From positions 6,543,347 to 6,607,346 of the forward strand of contig CM046844.1 of the NCBI GenBank assembly GCA_025618425.1: a stretch of DNA of 64,000 bases. The letters run 5' to 3'. How positions within the stretch are numbered: the stretch's first letter is position 1; each line of letters begins with the position of its first letter. The DNA comes from Heliocidaris tuberculata. Its lineage: Eukaryota > Echinodermata > Echinoidea > Camarodonta > Echinometridae. Positions 12,901 through 21,855 of this stretch are shown here, in pieces. The notes under the pieces are model-generated. The model worked only from the letters and a program-made list of their open reading frames with translations. It made no database searches and was not told the DNA's origin. A program made the position numbers and the translations under genes.

Positions 12901-13882
12901 TAAAGAATCGCAATTCAACAAGGATCTGATACCATCATGACCATTGTAAATCTAACTCTTGTTTCTTCTTTCCTATTCCGCAGTGCTTTTCCTAAAGATT
13001 AGATCGTGTTTTAGTACCAAGGTACTGTACATCGGACCACCTCTCATCTTTGGTATCTGTGTCGGTAGTATGGCCTTCCTAGTTGATTACCCTATCCCAA
13101 CTCTGGTCCTCTGCTCAAGCTTCTCTCTCATATTCGTTACCATCACAACCATCCCCTACGATATCCTTGCAGTCTATCATAATGATCGAAATGTGAGTTG
13201 TTTCTTTTGCTGATTTTGTTGATACATTTTTTTTGACGAAAATTTATTCTGTTGCATCATCATTACCAGTAATGGTACCAGCTGGCAGCTGTTTTGAGAT
13301 GGCAGTTAATATAGCATTACCCATCACTTTCTCCACCACCACCACCACCACCATCATCATCATCAACAACAACAACAGCATCAACAACATCATCATCAGA
13401 ACTGCCACAGCTACCATCTCTCTTAATTCATTTACCGAAATATCAGTATTACTATCATGGTTATCATAATCATCACCATCGTCATCATCATCATCATCAT
13501 CATCAAAATCATCTCCAATTCATGAGTCACCATCAACGCCATGATATCGGGCTTACTGTGACCCCAAACTGAGTTCATCTTTTCTTTATGAAATATCATC
13601 CATTTAAAAAACAGTTATTATAATCATTACTTACCATCAACGTTTTAACATACCCATCATTTGTTTTTCTTGTTTCAGTACACTCACCCTCAGAATGGAC
13701 CAATCCGGGGACAGGGAACCGACATGGGTATTCTATTCTCGATGACGTTTCTCGGTCAGATCGTCATCTCGCTTCTGATTGGTCCGTTGGAGACTGTGAC
13801 GCATTCACAATTAGCTGTGGTCATCATGTCAGCTGTTTTGGCATTCATGTCTGTTATAAGTGCTTTCTTCGTCACTTATTGA
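4887..13882 (+). CDS. SLC45-family proton-associated sugar transporter-like protein, seven exons
   Basis: The product is a predicted multi-pass membrane transporter of the major facilitator superfamily, closest in my reading to SLC45 (proton-coupled sugar transport; A1-A4). Coding exons are 4887-5319, 7864-8019, 9261-9492, 11092-11282, 12230-12340, 12984-13192 and 13679-13882. All are bounded by GT and AG, all phases agree, and together they give 511 codons plus TGA. Family signs: GRRRPF at residues 118-123 after the first hydrophobic segments, SRAYLLDVCD at 172-181 after a membrane segment, the loop-to-membrane block FGMPTCLRWLCLTHFFGW, and a near-C-terminal TIPYDILAVYHND. The acidic loop between the two halves is only about 60 residues, so it resembles the shorter SLC45A2/A3 layout. 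The start is the first ATG of the open frame, with A at -3. Subfamily and substrate cannot be set from the sequence alone. Confidence 0.93.
5345..5983. mobile_element. Foldback/MITE-like element in intron 1
   Basis: Inverted ends of about 30 bp: CCAGGCACCACAAAACCACC at 5345 and its near-perfect complement ending GGTGCCTGG at 5983. The interior has no open frame. No clear target-site duplication is visible. Confidence 0.7.
6240..6480 (+). repeat. Possible LINE/SINE 3' tails
   Basis: A segment ending in AAATAAATGAAATGAAATG (about 6345-6366) and a second ending in AATTGAATTTAATTGAATTT (about 6457-6476). Short tandem A-rich tails like these are typical of non-LTR retroelement 3' ends. There is no coding support. 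Confidence 0.35.
7595..7780. repeat. Palindromic tandem array of TCTAGTCATATTTGACTAGA-type units
   Basis: At least three units of about 23 bp between 7684 and 7770, preceded by looser copies (GATTCTAGTCATTCTGACTAG near 7591). Each unit is close to a palindrome around CTAGTCA/TGACTAG. It lies in intron 1, just upstream of exon 2. Confidence 0.75.
7864..8019 (+). CDS. SLC45-like gene, exon 2
   Basis: Residues 145-196. The acceptor is CTTCAG; the donor is GTATTA. Encodes a membrane segment (about 151-167) followed by SRAYLLDVCD, a family-typical position. Phase 1 on both sides. Confidence 0.9.
8243..8505. mobile_element. hAT-like MITE with exact 8-bp target duplication
   Basis: Termini CAGGGGCGGCGC (left) and GCGCCGCCCCTG (right) are perfect inverted repeats. 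The element is flanked by CAACAGGG at 8235-8242 and 8506-8513. An 8-bp duplication with CAG...CTG ends is characteristic of hAT elements. The interior is purine-rich without a transposase. It lies in intron 2. Confidence 0.85.
8876..8986. repeat. Tandem duplication of about 57 bp
   Basis: Two adjacent copies share ACTGTTGTTGC, AATAAAGGGCATTCATT and TTTATAGTAAACCTGT, with a few substitutions. They lie in intron 2. Confidence 0.75.
9261..9492 (+). CDS. SLC45-like gene, exon 3
   Basis: Acceptor TTTAG; donor GTTAGT, the same hexamer used after exon 4. Encodes two membrane segments (GLAFIVVGINW... and VVFLSTVLVYLVCVTLSM) and the start of the charged central loop. Enters in phase 1, leaves in phase 2. 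Confidence 0.88.
9651..9689 (-). repeat. Short interstitial telomere-like repeat (CCCTAA)n
   Basis: About five imperfect CCTAAC-type units inside intron 3, interrupted by ACT and AAA insertions. The metazoan telomere unit is TTAGGG. Confidence 0.75.
9818..9908. repeat. Poly-A and (TA)n microsatellite
   Basis: Two A runs followed by about 19 TA dinucleotides in intron 3. Confidence 0.9.
10248..10530. mobile_element. Foldback element built of TTCCGAA-type repeats
   Basis: Direct and inverted copies of TTCCGAAGGTTCG and AATTCCGAAAATGAAAT, with GGGTTCATAAT spacers, face each other across about 10360-10400. The right arm reads TTTTCGGAATTATGAACCC. No transposase. It lies in intron 3. Confidence 0.65.
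10771..10918. mobile_element. MITE family k, copy 1
   Basis: Inverted arms: the left begins GGGCCCCATTTCATAAAAC, and the right is the complement of GGACCCCGTTTCATAAAAC. A second, diverged copy lies at 52209-52353. About 148 bp, in intron 3. Confidence 0.75.
11092..11282 (+). CDS. SLC45-like gene, exon 4
   Basis: Acceptor CACAG; donor GTTAGT. Encodes the end of the acidic loop (KEELTPSAEEDAVP) and FGMPTCLRWLCLTHFFGW, matching the seventh-membrane-segment region of SLC45 proteins. Enters in phase 2, leaves in phase 1. Confidence 0.9.
11466..11803. mobile_element. GC-richer inverted-repeat element in intron 4
   Basis: GGTCACAACCGGTCGTGCAC near 11467 faces its imperfect complement GTGCACGACCTGTTGTGAAC near 11777. 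The segment is noticeably richer in GC than its surroundings. No coding capacity was recognised. Confidence 0.55.
11920..12172. repeat. (TTC)n/(TCC)n microsatellite plus T and G runs
   Basis: A near-continuous TTC/TCC tract to about 12094, then a 26-base T run and a G run at about 12140-12173. The long apparent phenylalanine/lysine frames here are artefacts of the repeat. Confidence 0.95.
12230..12340 (+). CDS. SLC45-like gene, exon 5
   Basis: Acceptor TGTACAG; donor GTAGGT. 37 codons including FQVYQEGTRLGSWGLC, which fits the extracellular loop and next membrane helix of SLC45 proteins (Y-x-x-G-x-x-x-G-S-W-G). Phase 1 on both sides. Confidence 0.88.
12755..12912. repeat. Short tandem repeat of about 40-60 bp
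   Basis: Four imperfect units share GAATGATAAAAC / GAATGGTAAAAC followed by AGAATCGCTTATA-like blocks. They lie in intron 5. Confidence 0.65.
12984..13192 (+). CDS. SLC45-like gene, exon 6
   Basis: Acceptor TTCCGCAG; donor GTGAGT. Encodes two hydrophobic segments and TIPYDILAVYHNDRN, the conserved N/T-x-P-Y motif region of the family. Enters in phase 1, leaves in phase 0. Confidence 0.92.
13335..13507. repeat. CAC/CAT/CAA trinucleotide-rich microsatellite
   Basis: Mixed (ACC)n, (ATC)n and (CAT)n runs in intron 6. Confidence 0.9.
13679..13882 (+). CDS. SLC45-like gene, exon 7 (terminal)
   Basis: Acceptor TTTCAG after a T-rich tract. 67 codons ending in a hydrophobic helix and FFVTY, then TGA at 13880-13882. 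The GQGTDMGILFSMTFLGQI segment and final helix match the layout of SLC45 C-termini. No confident polyadenylation site was fixed. Confidence 0.92.
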   Translation, partial: YTHPQNGPIRGQGTDMGILFSMTFLGQIVISLLIGPLETVTHSQLAVVIMSAVLAFMSVISAFFVTY

Positions 13883-14163
13883 TTAAAGCAAAGGTTGTGT
13901 TCTGGTAAAGGTCACTCATAATTTGTGAGCTTTCTTTTTATGTCACTTTGGAATATATCATAGAAGAAATTTTCGCCTGAAGATGATTGCTCGTCAGATG
14001 CCCTCATATTCGAAATGTGACGAGAAATAGCAGAAAATGTTTGGACCATACTTCAAGCCACGCGTCTGTGCAGTCCCACAAACGCATTTCTGTATGCAAT
14101 GCATGTCACTCCAGCAAGATTCAGTTGATTTCTTCTCATTTTGGTGATTCCAAACCTCACAGT

Positions 14164-14409
14164 GGGTGAATTCAAGTTTGGTGTTGAAAGCTGGTGTTGG
14201 TGTTGGGGCAAAACTAGCACCAGCCACAACACCGAACCTGAAATGAAGCTGGTGCTGGGATTGACTTCACTAGGTGTTTAGCTATCAATAATGTGTGTGG
14301 TATTATATTTATAAACCCGAATTCGGTGTTGGAGCTAGAATCAGCAGCCCAATTAACGCTCTCAACACCAACACCAACACCAACACCAACACCGAACTTG
14401 AAATCCCCC
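14164..14409 (+). mobile_element. GGTGTT-repeat MITE, copy 1
   Basis: Ends GGGTGAATTCAAGTTTGG and the complement of GGGGGATTTCAAGTTCGG, with (CAACAC)n/(GGTGTT)n runs next to the ends. The same element lies in the opposite orientation at 21063-21313, matching throughout. The open frames in both copies come from the hexamer repeats. Confidence 0.8.
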
Positions 14410-14664
14410 ATGATATACATACTCTCATGTACTACATAATCACCCTTTCCCAATTGCTTAAAGACAATTTCCTTCACAATGTAATAGCATGACCAGAACT
14501 CAACTCTATCTTTAACTGCATATTATTGGCGTAGAATCAACGGGGCACTGGCGTCAATGGGAGGGGGAGCGGCCTTACTAGGTGGATGAATTGCGAGAAA
14601 ACAGGCTATCGAGTTAGGAGAGGGTGTGATAAGGGGTCGTATCGTTGTCACGTCACATTGTCGT

Positions 14665-14728
14665 CCCCCTCTCTCTTTATTTTTCTTTCTCTCTCTTTCT
14701 TCTTGTCCTTTTCTCTCTTTCTCTCTCT

Positions 14729-14768
<40 letters not shown>

Positions 14769-14859
14769 AATAGGGGAAACTCTATGACCAGGGGTAATAA
14801 TAAACAATATTGTAAAGCGCATTGATGTATTCACGTAATGCGATATATGGTGTAACATA

Positions 14860-14904
<45 letters not shown>

Positions 14905-14930
14905 TTATTATTATTTTTGTTATTATCATT
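14665..14930. repeat. (TC)n and (ATT)n microsatellites
   Basis: A TC/TTTC-rich tract at 14665-14766 and an ATT tract at about 14860-14910. Confidence 0.95.
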
Positions 14931-14999
14931 ATTAATCACTAATGTAAAACAATATGCACACGTATCTATGAAACGTATTCCAACGTTGTTTTTTTTTCT

Positions 15000-15500
15000 C
15001 TCTCTCTAAAAAAAAGTTATTGGGTCTCTTATGATATAAATATTGATAACGGGATTCAACAAGACTTAGTTATAGATGAAAATTGACAATAACCATCTTT
15101 GGTAACTGGAACTATCTTACATAACAGGAGCCCTGATTAGGATATGACATAAATATATACTGAATATTATCTTGGTATGGAATATCTGAATAAGTTATTA
15201 CATGATGAGTCTTGAATGATTATAAGTTTAATATTGATTTTTTTTATAGGTCAACAAATTCAAATGTTAATGTTTGTTGATATACCTGACGTACCTGGTA
15301 TTTGTATTGGAGTACATTTTATAGCATTTTTTCTTTAGTTGAATGCTAATTGATACTCATCTAATTCATGTAAAATATCTTTTATGTTAATTGTAGTCTC
15401 ATATTACCTTTAAATGAAAATATTGAATTTTCTATTCTAAGGTAGTTTCTTAATACAGACTGGAATTCTAGACAATAATTGATCAACTGATTTATCGTTT
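15000..15500. other. AT-rich stretch, nothing recognised
   Basis: No frame, repeat or RNA structure was seen. Confidence 0.45.
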
Positions 15501-15514
15501 TTGGTTTAAATTTC

Positions 15515-15578
<64 letters not shown>

Positions 15579-15717
15579 GTGAGAAATCAATAGAATTGAA
15601 AGAGAGAACTAATTTGCGTGGATAAATTCATTGTTCCTCCTTACTAACATCCTTTTTTGGGAAATAACTGCAGGGATTGCACACCCAAAAAACAAAAACA
15701 AACAAAAAACCAAAAAC

Positions 15718-15757
<40 letters not shown>
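15515..15757. repeat. (TA)n microsatellites
   Basis: Long TA runs at about 15517-15576 and 15719-15756 flank a segment beginning GTGAGAAATCAATAG, which resembles the start of the hairpin at 17505. Confidence 0.9.
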
Positions 15758-15759
<2 letters not shown>

Positions 15760-16024
15760 ATTTATTGTGTTGATCTCAAATGTTTTAATTTTATACGGTA
15801 TGCTTTTATTTATTTACGTTTTAAAGAACGGAGAAATATTGACTTAGTATGAATATATTCTATTTTCATTAATGTTATTGTCATTATGATAATTATAATA
15901 CTATTATATATGAAACTTATTTAGGGGCGTCATTGATAAATTTTGAAAGGGGAGGGTGGATATCGGACCATATTTACAGACAAGATTGTAAACAGAAATT
16001 AAACAAATGCTTCAAATCCAAGAG

Positions 16025-16025
<1 letters not shown>

Positions 16026-16062
<37 letters not shown>

Positions 16063-17441
16063 ACAAAGTAGAGAAGTAATGCATATTCAAGTCCAACAGT
16101 GATGTTTATTAGTACACAAAATTTTCGACGCATGCTCGATACTCCTCCAGGGTTTACACGGAATAATCCGTTTACACGGATTAATCCGTGTAAACCCTGA
16201 AAAAAAAAAGAAGAAGATACAGTTACATGCATATACCAATCATTTCCTTAGTATCTGTATCATGTCCCTTTTCTTTTCTTTTTTTTTTTTTTTCTTCAGG
16301 GTTTACACGGATTCAGTGGCGGCACCAAGGGGGGGGGGGCATGGGGGGGGGCATTTGCCCCCCCAGTCAGAAGCTTTGCCCCCCCAGTTGCCCCCCCAAT
16401 AATTTTCGGAGTGAAAAAAAATAAAAGGGTGGAAAATGAAAAAGAAAAGAAAAGGAAAGAAAAAAGTGAAAAAGGAATGGAGAAAAGAAGGGAAAAGAAA
16501 GAAAACGGAAACTTGGAAAGCAGTGGCGGCATCAAGGTGGGGGGGGGGGCATGGGGCAAATTTGTTCGCTCAGCTCGTGTAAATATCCTCATATTTGGGT
16601 AGTTTTATAGCCGAATAATTTCTGTACATTTCCACTAAAATAGTGTCAAAATTTTTGCTCGCTCGCTTCGCTCGCTCGCAATACAGGCCTATAACTCCCA
16701 CCACATAATCAGGCCGCGAGATGATCAAATGTCCTCATATTGGGGTAGTTTTATAGCCGAATATGTATTTTCTGTACATTTTCACCACAAAAAGTTTCAA
16801 AATTTTTGCCTGTTCGCAATGTATAACTACCACCTTATTATCGGGCAGCAAGATGCTCAAATGTCCTCATATCTGGGTAGTTTCATAGCCGAATATAATT
16901 TCTGTACATTTTTACGACAAAAAGTGTTCGCAATAAATAACTACCACCTCATAATCGGGCAGCAAGATGCTCATATGTCCTCATGCATATTGGGTTAGTT
17001 TTATAGCCGAATATGTAATTTCTGTACATTTTTACTACGAAAAATGTCAAAATTTTTGCTCGCTCGCTTCGCTCGCTCGCAGTATATAACTAACACCTCT
17101 TTATAATCGGGCAGTTCAGCTAGATGCTCAAAATGTCCTCATATCTGGGTAGGTTTATAGCCGAATATTCTGTACATTTTCACTACAAAAAGTGTCACAA
17201 AATTTTTTGTCCGCCCTTGCCCCCCCCCCCCAACATTTTCTTTTGCCCCCCATTTGCCCCCCACTTTAAAAATCCTGGTGCCACCACTGCACGGATTAAT
17301 CCATATAAACCCTGAAGAAGACGCGAGAATGCGTCGAAAATTTGGTGTACTAATAAACATCACTGTTGGACTTGAAAATGCATTACTTCTCTACTTTGTC
17401 ATCTTTACTGTATCGGTGCCAACACGAGGACTTTTATTATC

Positions 17442-17444
<3 letters not shown>
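16026..17444. mobile_element. Foldback element bounded by (TA)n and interrupted by a hAT-like insertion
   Basis: The left arm at about 16060-16155 (GATGACAAAGTAGAGAAGTA...) and the right arm at about 17298-17402 are inverted copies, including the block around AACATCACTGTTGGACTTGA. TA runs border both sides (16027-16058 and 17444-17502). The 976-bp element at 16314-17289 is inserted inside, next to several GGGTTTACACGG copies. Confidence 0.7.
16314..17289 (+). mobile_element. hAT-like element with internal tandem units and exact 8-bp duplication
   Basis: Termini CAGTGGCGGCACCAAGG and CCTGGTGCCACCACTG, flanked by CACGGATT at 16306-16313 and 17290-17297. Inside, about five units of 110-160 bp begin near 16584, 16731, 16863, 16977 and 17135. 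Each has CCTCATAT, GGGTAGTTTTATAGCCGAAT and CTGTACATTT. Two units carry GCTCGCTTCGCTCGC. No transposase frame, so non-autonomous. Confidence 0.85.
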
Positions 17445-17504
<60 letters not shown>

Positions 17505-17506
<2 letters not shown>

Positions 17507-17651
17507 GTGAGAAATGAAAATGAGAGATTAATGGTTGCGTAGCTTAAATCAAAGTTCAACCTTTGCAAAAAATTTCAAAAGTGGAGGACAGCTCTGGGGA
17601 ACTTTGATTTAAGCAACGCAACCATTATTCTCTCATTGTCATTTCTCACAT
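17505..17651. mobile_element. Hairpin MITE within (TA)n
   Basis: GTGAGAAATGAAAATGAGAG at the left faces CTCTCATTGTCATTTCTCAC at the right, with TGGTTGCGTAGCTTAAATC-type arms continuing inward. TA runs lie on both sides, which suggests a TA target. Confidence 0.75.
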
Positions 17652-17911
17652 TTATATATATATAAGAAAATTACGAAAGGAATTATAACAATTGGTAAAT
17701 AAGGATAATGCCCCAAAATACATGGATTATAAACTAAATTAGATTCAAATAAGCAATAAGCATTACATAAATATATATGTACATAAAAATTATTCATTAT
17801 TGAGCAAGTCTGTTAGATATGGCAAAGGGCTCTGCTAGTTTTTGACTTGTACTGGATGTACTTTTTTGGATCAGAACTTAGAGTGGCAGTTTTGCCTTTT
17901 CACAAGCCATT

Positions 17912-18375
17912 TTGATGGTGGTGATGGTGATGATGATGGTAATGGTGATAGTGATGATGATGATGATGGTGATGTGTGATACAGGTTGTGATGATGATGA
18001 TGACGACAGTAACTGTGATGTGTGATACAGGTTGTGAAGAAGAAAGTGATGCTGCTGATGATCTTGGCGATGACGGTGATAATGATGATTTCTTATGTGG
18101 TGATGACGATGACTTTTAATTTGTGTGATAATTGAGGTGGTAATGATGACGGTAACTGTGGTCGTGATGACGATGATGATGATGATAGTGGTGATGATAA
18201 TGATGGTAATTGTGGTGTTGATGATGATGATGTGTGATACGGGTTGTGGGGATGATAATGTTGACGACGATGATGGTGATTATGGATTGGTTATGATGAT
18301 ATAATATGATGACGACGTTGATGGCTTAGGTGATTGTGATGATGTTGATGATGACTGTGACTGGTGAATCATGAT
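17912..18375. repeat. (GAT)n-rich microsatellite with minisatellite-like blocks
   Basis: Imperfect GAT/GGT repeats. GTGTGATACAGGTTGTGA occurs at about 17975 and 18018, with a variant at 18233, giving a higher-order pattern. Confidence 0.85.
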
Positions 18376-18529
18376 CTGACTGATTTTTATATTTTGTTTT
18401 TTAATTAGTCCTTCATAGATAGTTTTGCCGAGTGGATGCAGAAAATTAGAGAAATAGATGAGTGATTGTTTAAGAGAAATCGGAAAAAGGAAGAAGGCTA
18501 GGATTTTTGTAAATAAGATGAGATCAGTC

Positions 18530-18638
18530 CAGGCGCGGCAGAATGTCGGGCTCAGACAATGGAAGTGGGGAGGGGGCACCTTTTGCTCCCCCCCCCCCCC
18601 CACTTCCATTGTCCGAGCCCGATGTTCCGCCGCGCCTG
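18530..18638. mobile_element. 109-bp hAT-like hairpin MITE with exact 8-bp duplication
   Basis: CAGGCGCGGC...GCGCGCCTG-type ends with arms of about 45 bp (GGCTCAGACAATGGAAGTGG and its complement), separated by a poly-C stretch. GATCAGTC flanks both sides (18522-18529 and 18639-18646). Confidence 0.85.
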
Positions 18639-18646
18639 GATCAGTC

Positions 18647-20023
18647 ATTGGCAATTTGATCATGATATGTAATACAAAGATAACTATCTTTATTTTCCAT
18701 TCTCATGATAGAACGGATTTTTTCCATGATGAATTGTGGATGTCTTCCTGGAAGCCAAATGTCTGTTCCACCATAGAATTCCCTTCCAACATGCATATGA
18801 ATTAAATAACGACAAATAACGAAGTGCAATTTTATGTGCGAAAAGAATGTCCTTTAATTCTTATTTCAACAACCATCCATACAAAGAGAGGATCAGATAT
18901 GAATTGAATCCGGCGGGTTTACGTGCACGTCAATCAGCGCGCATAAAACAGTGATACCATAATATAAATTTCACAATACTATAAATGTTACGAAGCAGAG
19001 CATGCTTCCTCCCTCCTCCCCCCCCCCCACCCCCCCCCCCCGGCACACACAATTTTCAAAACAACATATTAAGGCAGAGTAAAACATTCATATTAAAGCA
19101 CAGATCATTTCATAATTCAGATAATGATGGTAAAATGCCATTATTCTCTGATATGTATATGGCCATATTTCTAGTTTTATACATGAACAACTAAGTACCC
19201 ACCTACACATTTGAATATACATACATACATACATACATCCAAATGATAGAACTAATAATATTGGTCTCATGTAATTCGCTCCAACATTAGCTATCTAAGT
19301 ATTAAAAAATGGAGAAAAATTTGCTATGCATAACTATACGGAAGCATTTGTAATTACAAGACCACTCGAGTCAAATACAAGTAGTACTGATGTTTTGTTC
19401 ATTGACTTCGTAGTAAATGACGAAACCTAGCAATCACAAACGAATTTTACGAAATAGTCGGGCTGGGCCGAAATTAGCACCCCTCCCCCAAAACAAACAA
19501 ACAAACAAACAAACAAACAAACAAACAAACAAATAGATTTGAAAAAAAAAAATAAAGAGATAAATTTAAAAAAAAAAGATGATTGTATGGTGTCTTCAAG
19601 GAGACAAATTGAAAAAGTATCCATCTCAGTATAATTTTCCCGATTTCAGGCCAATAACGAACAATAAGGGGAGAAAGACAACGTATCAAAAGATACAGAG
19701 AGAATTGAAAGAAGGAAAGAAGGATGAATAGGAAATCCATTTCTATTACTAAAAGTGGATTAGGGTGGTCAACACAATATACCAAAGGAACAAGGATATC
19801 GATTATACAAGTCTTCGAAAAATAAAATTCTATTTTACAAGTGCTTATTTCCCCTTTATTTAGCAACACGGAAAAGACGGTTGGTTTCTGATCTATTAAA
19901 GGCAACGATTCTTCTCCCTCAATTCGGTGAACAAGAAATAGAGAGAGAGAAAAACAAATAAGAGGGAGAAGGTGAGAGTGAGGGAGATATAAAGAACAAG
20001 GGATTCACAGGATACTGCCATAC
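18647..20023. other. Noncoding stretch with small simple repeats
   Basis: Contains a C run (19018-19040), a CATA run (19209-19238) and an (AAAC)n run (19491-19531). No gene was recognised. Confidence 0.5.
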
Positions 20024-20027
20024 TTAA

Positions 20028-20279
20028 AGGCGGTCAGTCGGCGGTGCCCGTGTGTTTCTATGCAGTCCAGGCGAAGGCGAGTTCGGAGATTTCCGTATTC
20101 GTACACATCCACTTACGTAGACATCACAACGATCTATGCGGATTTTTGCCGAGGAGAAGGACATTTCGCTGATCCCCAATATACTTTCGACTATACACCT
20201 AGATTCGTATGCGCACGAACTATTTTGCAGCATCAGCAAATACAGATTTTTCTCCATTGAAACCGCCGCCTGACCGCCT
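20028..20279. mobile_element. TTAA-flanked MITE, family a
   Basis: Ends AGGCGGTCAGTCGGCGGT and ACCGCCGCCTGACCGCCT, each bordered by TTAA (20024-20027 and 20280-20283). 252 bp, no protein. Confidence 0.8.
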
Positions 20280-20283
20280 TTAA

Positions 20284-21062
20284 AACATAACTATCATTAA
20301 CAAAATAACACATTGTTTTCATTATTGGGAGAGAAAAAAAAACACACACACGTGCCCTGAAAACTTAACACTGACTACACAACGTGTAAAATTTAGTTGT
20401 TTCAGTAAACCAGGGGCCATTGTATAAGGGAAGTATGATATTGACTTCGAGGCAGACTACAATAGACTCACTTGAAAGGAATAATATTTGATCTTCATGT
20501 AAGCGGAACCGATCGAGAGCTGTATTGATAAAAATATGTTACAGATATACCGTAGCTTTTCACAACATATTTTATTAAATGTTTCTTTATGACAATGGTA
20601 CTTCCCAGATTGTATCGGTTGTTCAGAGATTCTGAACTTCCTTTACAAAAATTTGTTTACTTCCACCACTTCAAATGCAATAATTTGGCTACTTTATTTT
20701 CACAGTATACATAGTAAATATGAGCACAGATTATGTAACAATTGGCCATTGCATTTTATCTAGCATTAAAAAAACAACAACAAAACATTTAAAAGTCAGA
20801 ATATTTTTAAAACAATAATATTCAATTGAGAATACTAAAATCTTGCTCAATGAAAAATATTTCCTCATTATTAATAGTGATAGCAAGTTTACCATTTGAT
20901 ACAATACAGAACTATAAAAACAAAGCTAACTATAAAAACAAGTTTAATCAATGTAAAAACCATACACTTTACTTTGACGATATATGGCCTGAAATAAACA
21001 AAGCAAAAGAAGATTTATGAGGTACTAAAAACGTATTGATTTTTGGTATAAAGTGCAACAAT
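20284..21062. other. AT-rich noncoding stretch
   Basis: Nothing recognised apart from short A runs. Confidence 0.45.
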
Positions 21063-21313
21063 GGGTGATTTCAAGTCCGGTGTTGGTGTTGGTGTTGGTG
21101 TTGGTGTTGGTGTTGAGAGCGTGAATTGGGCTGCTGATTCTAGCCCCAACACTGAATTCGAGTTTATAAAAATAATACCAATCACATTATTGATAGTTCA
21201 ACACCTAGTGAAGTCAATCCCAGCACCAGCTTCATTTCAGGTTCGGTGTTGTGGCTGGTGCTAGTTTTGCCCCAACACCAACACCAGCTCTCAACACCGA
21301 ACTTGAATTCACC
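21063..21313 (-). mobile_element. GGTGTT-repeat MITE, copy 2 (inverted relative to copy 1)
   Basis: Reverse-complement match to 14164-14409 over its length, including CACCTAGTGAAGTCAATCCC and the GGTGTTGTGGCTGGTGC block. Expansion of the GGTGTT run differs between the copies. Confidence 0.8.
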
Positions 21314-21855
21314 CAATCAGTGAATGGAAGTAGGTGTGCAGTTTAAATGTAGTATCTTTTAAAAACGACCTTTATAGAGAATTACGACCCTTGTTGGTGA
21401 TAATAGTCAAAATTGACTTATTGCCATTATAACAAGAAAAACAAACAATAAAAACGACCATAACAACAACAATTGTCATGGTTGGAAACACAAGGAAAAC
21501 ATAAGTAAATTTCACTTTCAACACATTAACCAAATCATTTTGCATTAAATATTAAGTTCATTCATAAGCAAATTAAACCATTTAGCCTGTTTTTGGAAAT
21601 GTTACAATATGACCCTTTAAAAATTCTTCATTTCCAGTATTTATATTGTGGATAAAATAATAATTTTTGTTCTCGAACTTTGCTATTCAACTCATAAACT
21701 AAACAATGTAGTCAGTATGACTTGTCATGGTTGTATCAAACCATATTTCTTTGATATTGTACAAAGAATATAATTAATATTAATCTTAATCATAATCCTT
21801 AAACTCAACATTTTATCACTCTGGAATAAAACTCCCAAATAATTAGACGTTGGGT

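Noticed and set aside
14523..14939. 138-codon frame with Ile and Arg-Glu runs
   Set aside because: Created by ATT and TC microsatellites.
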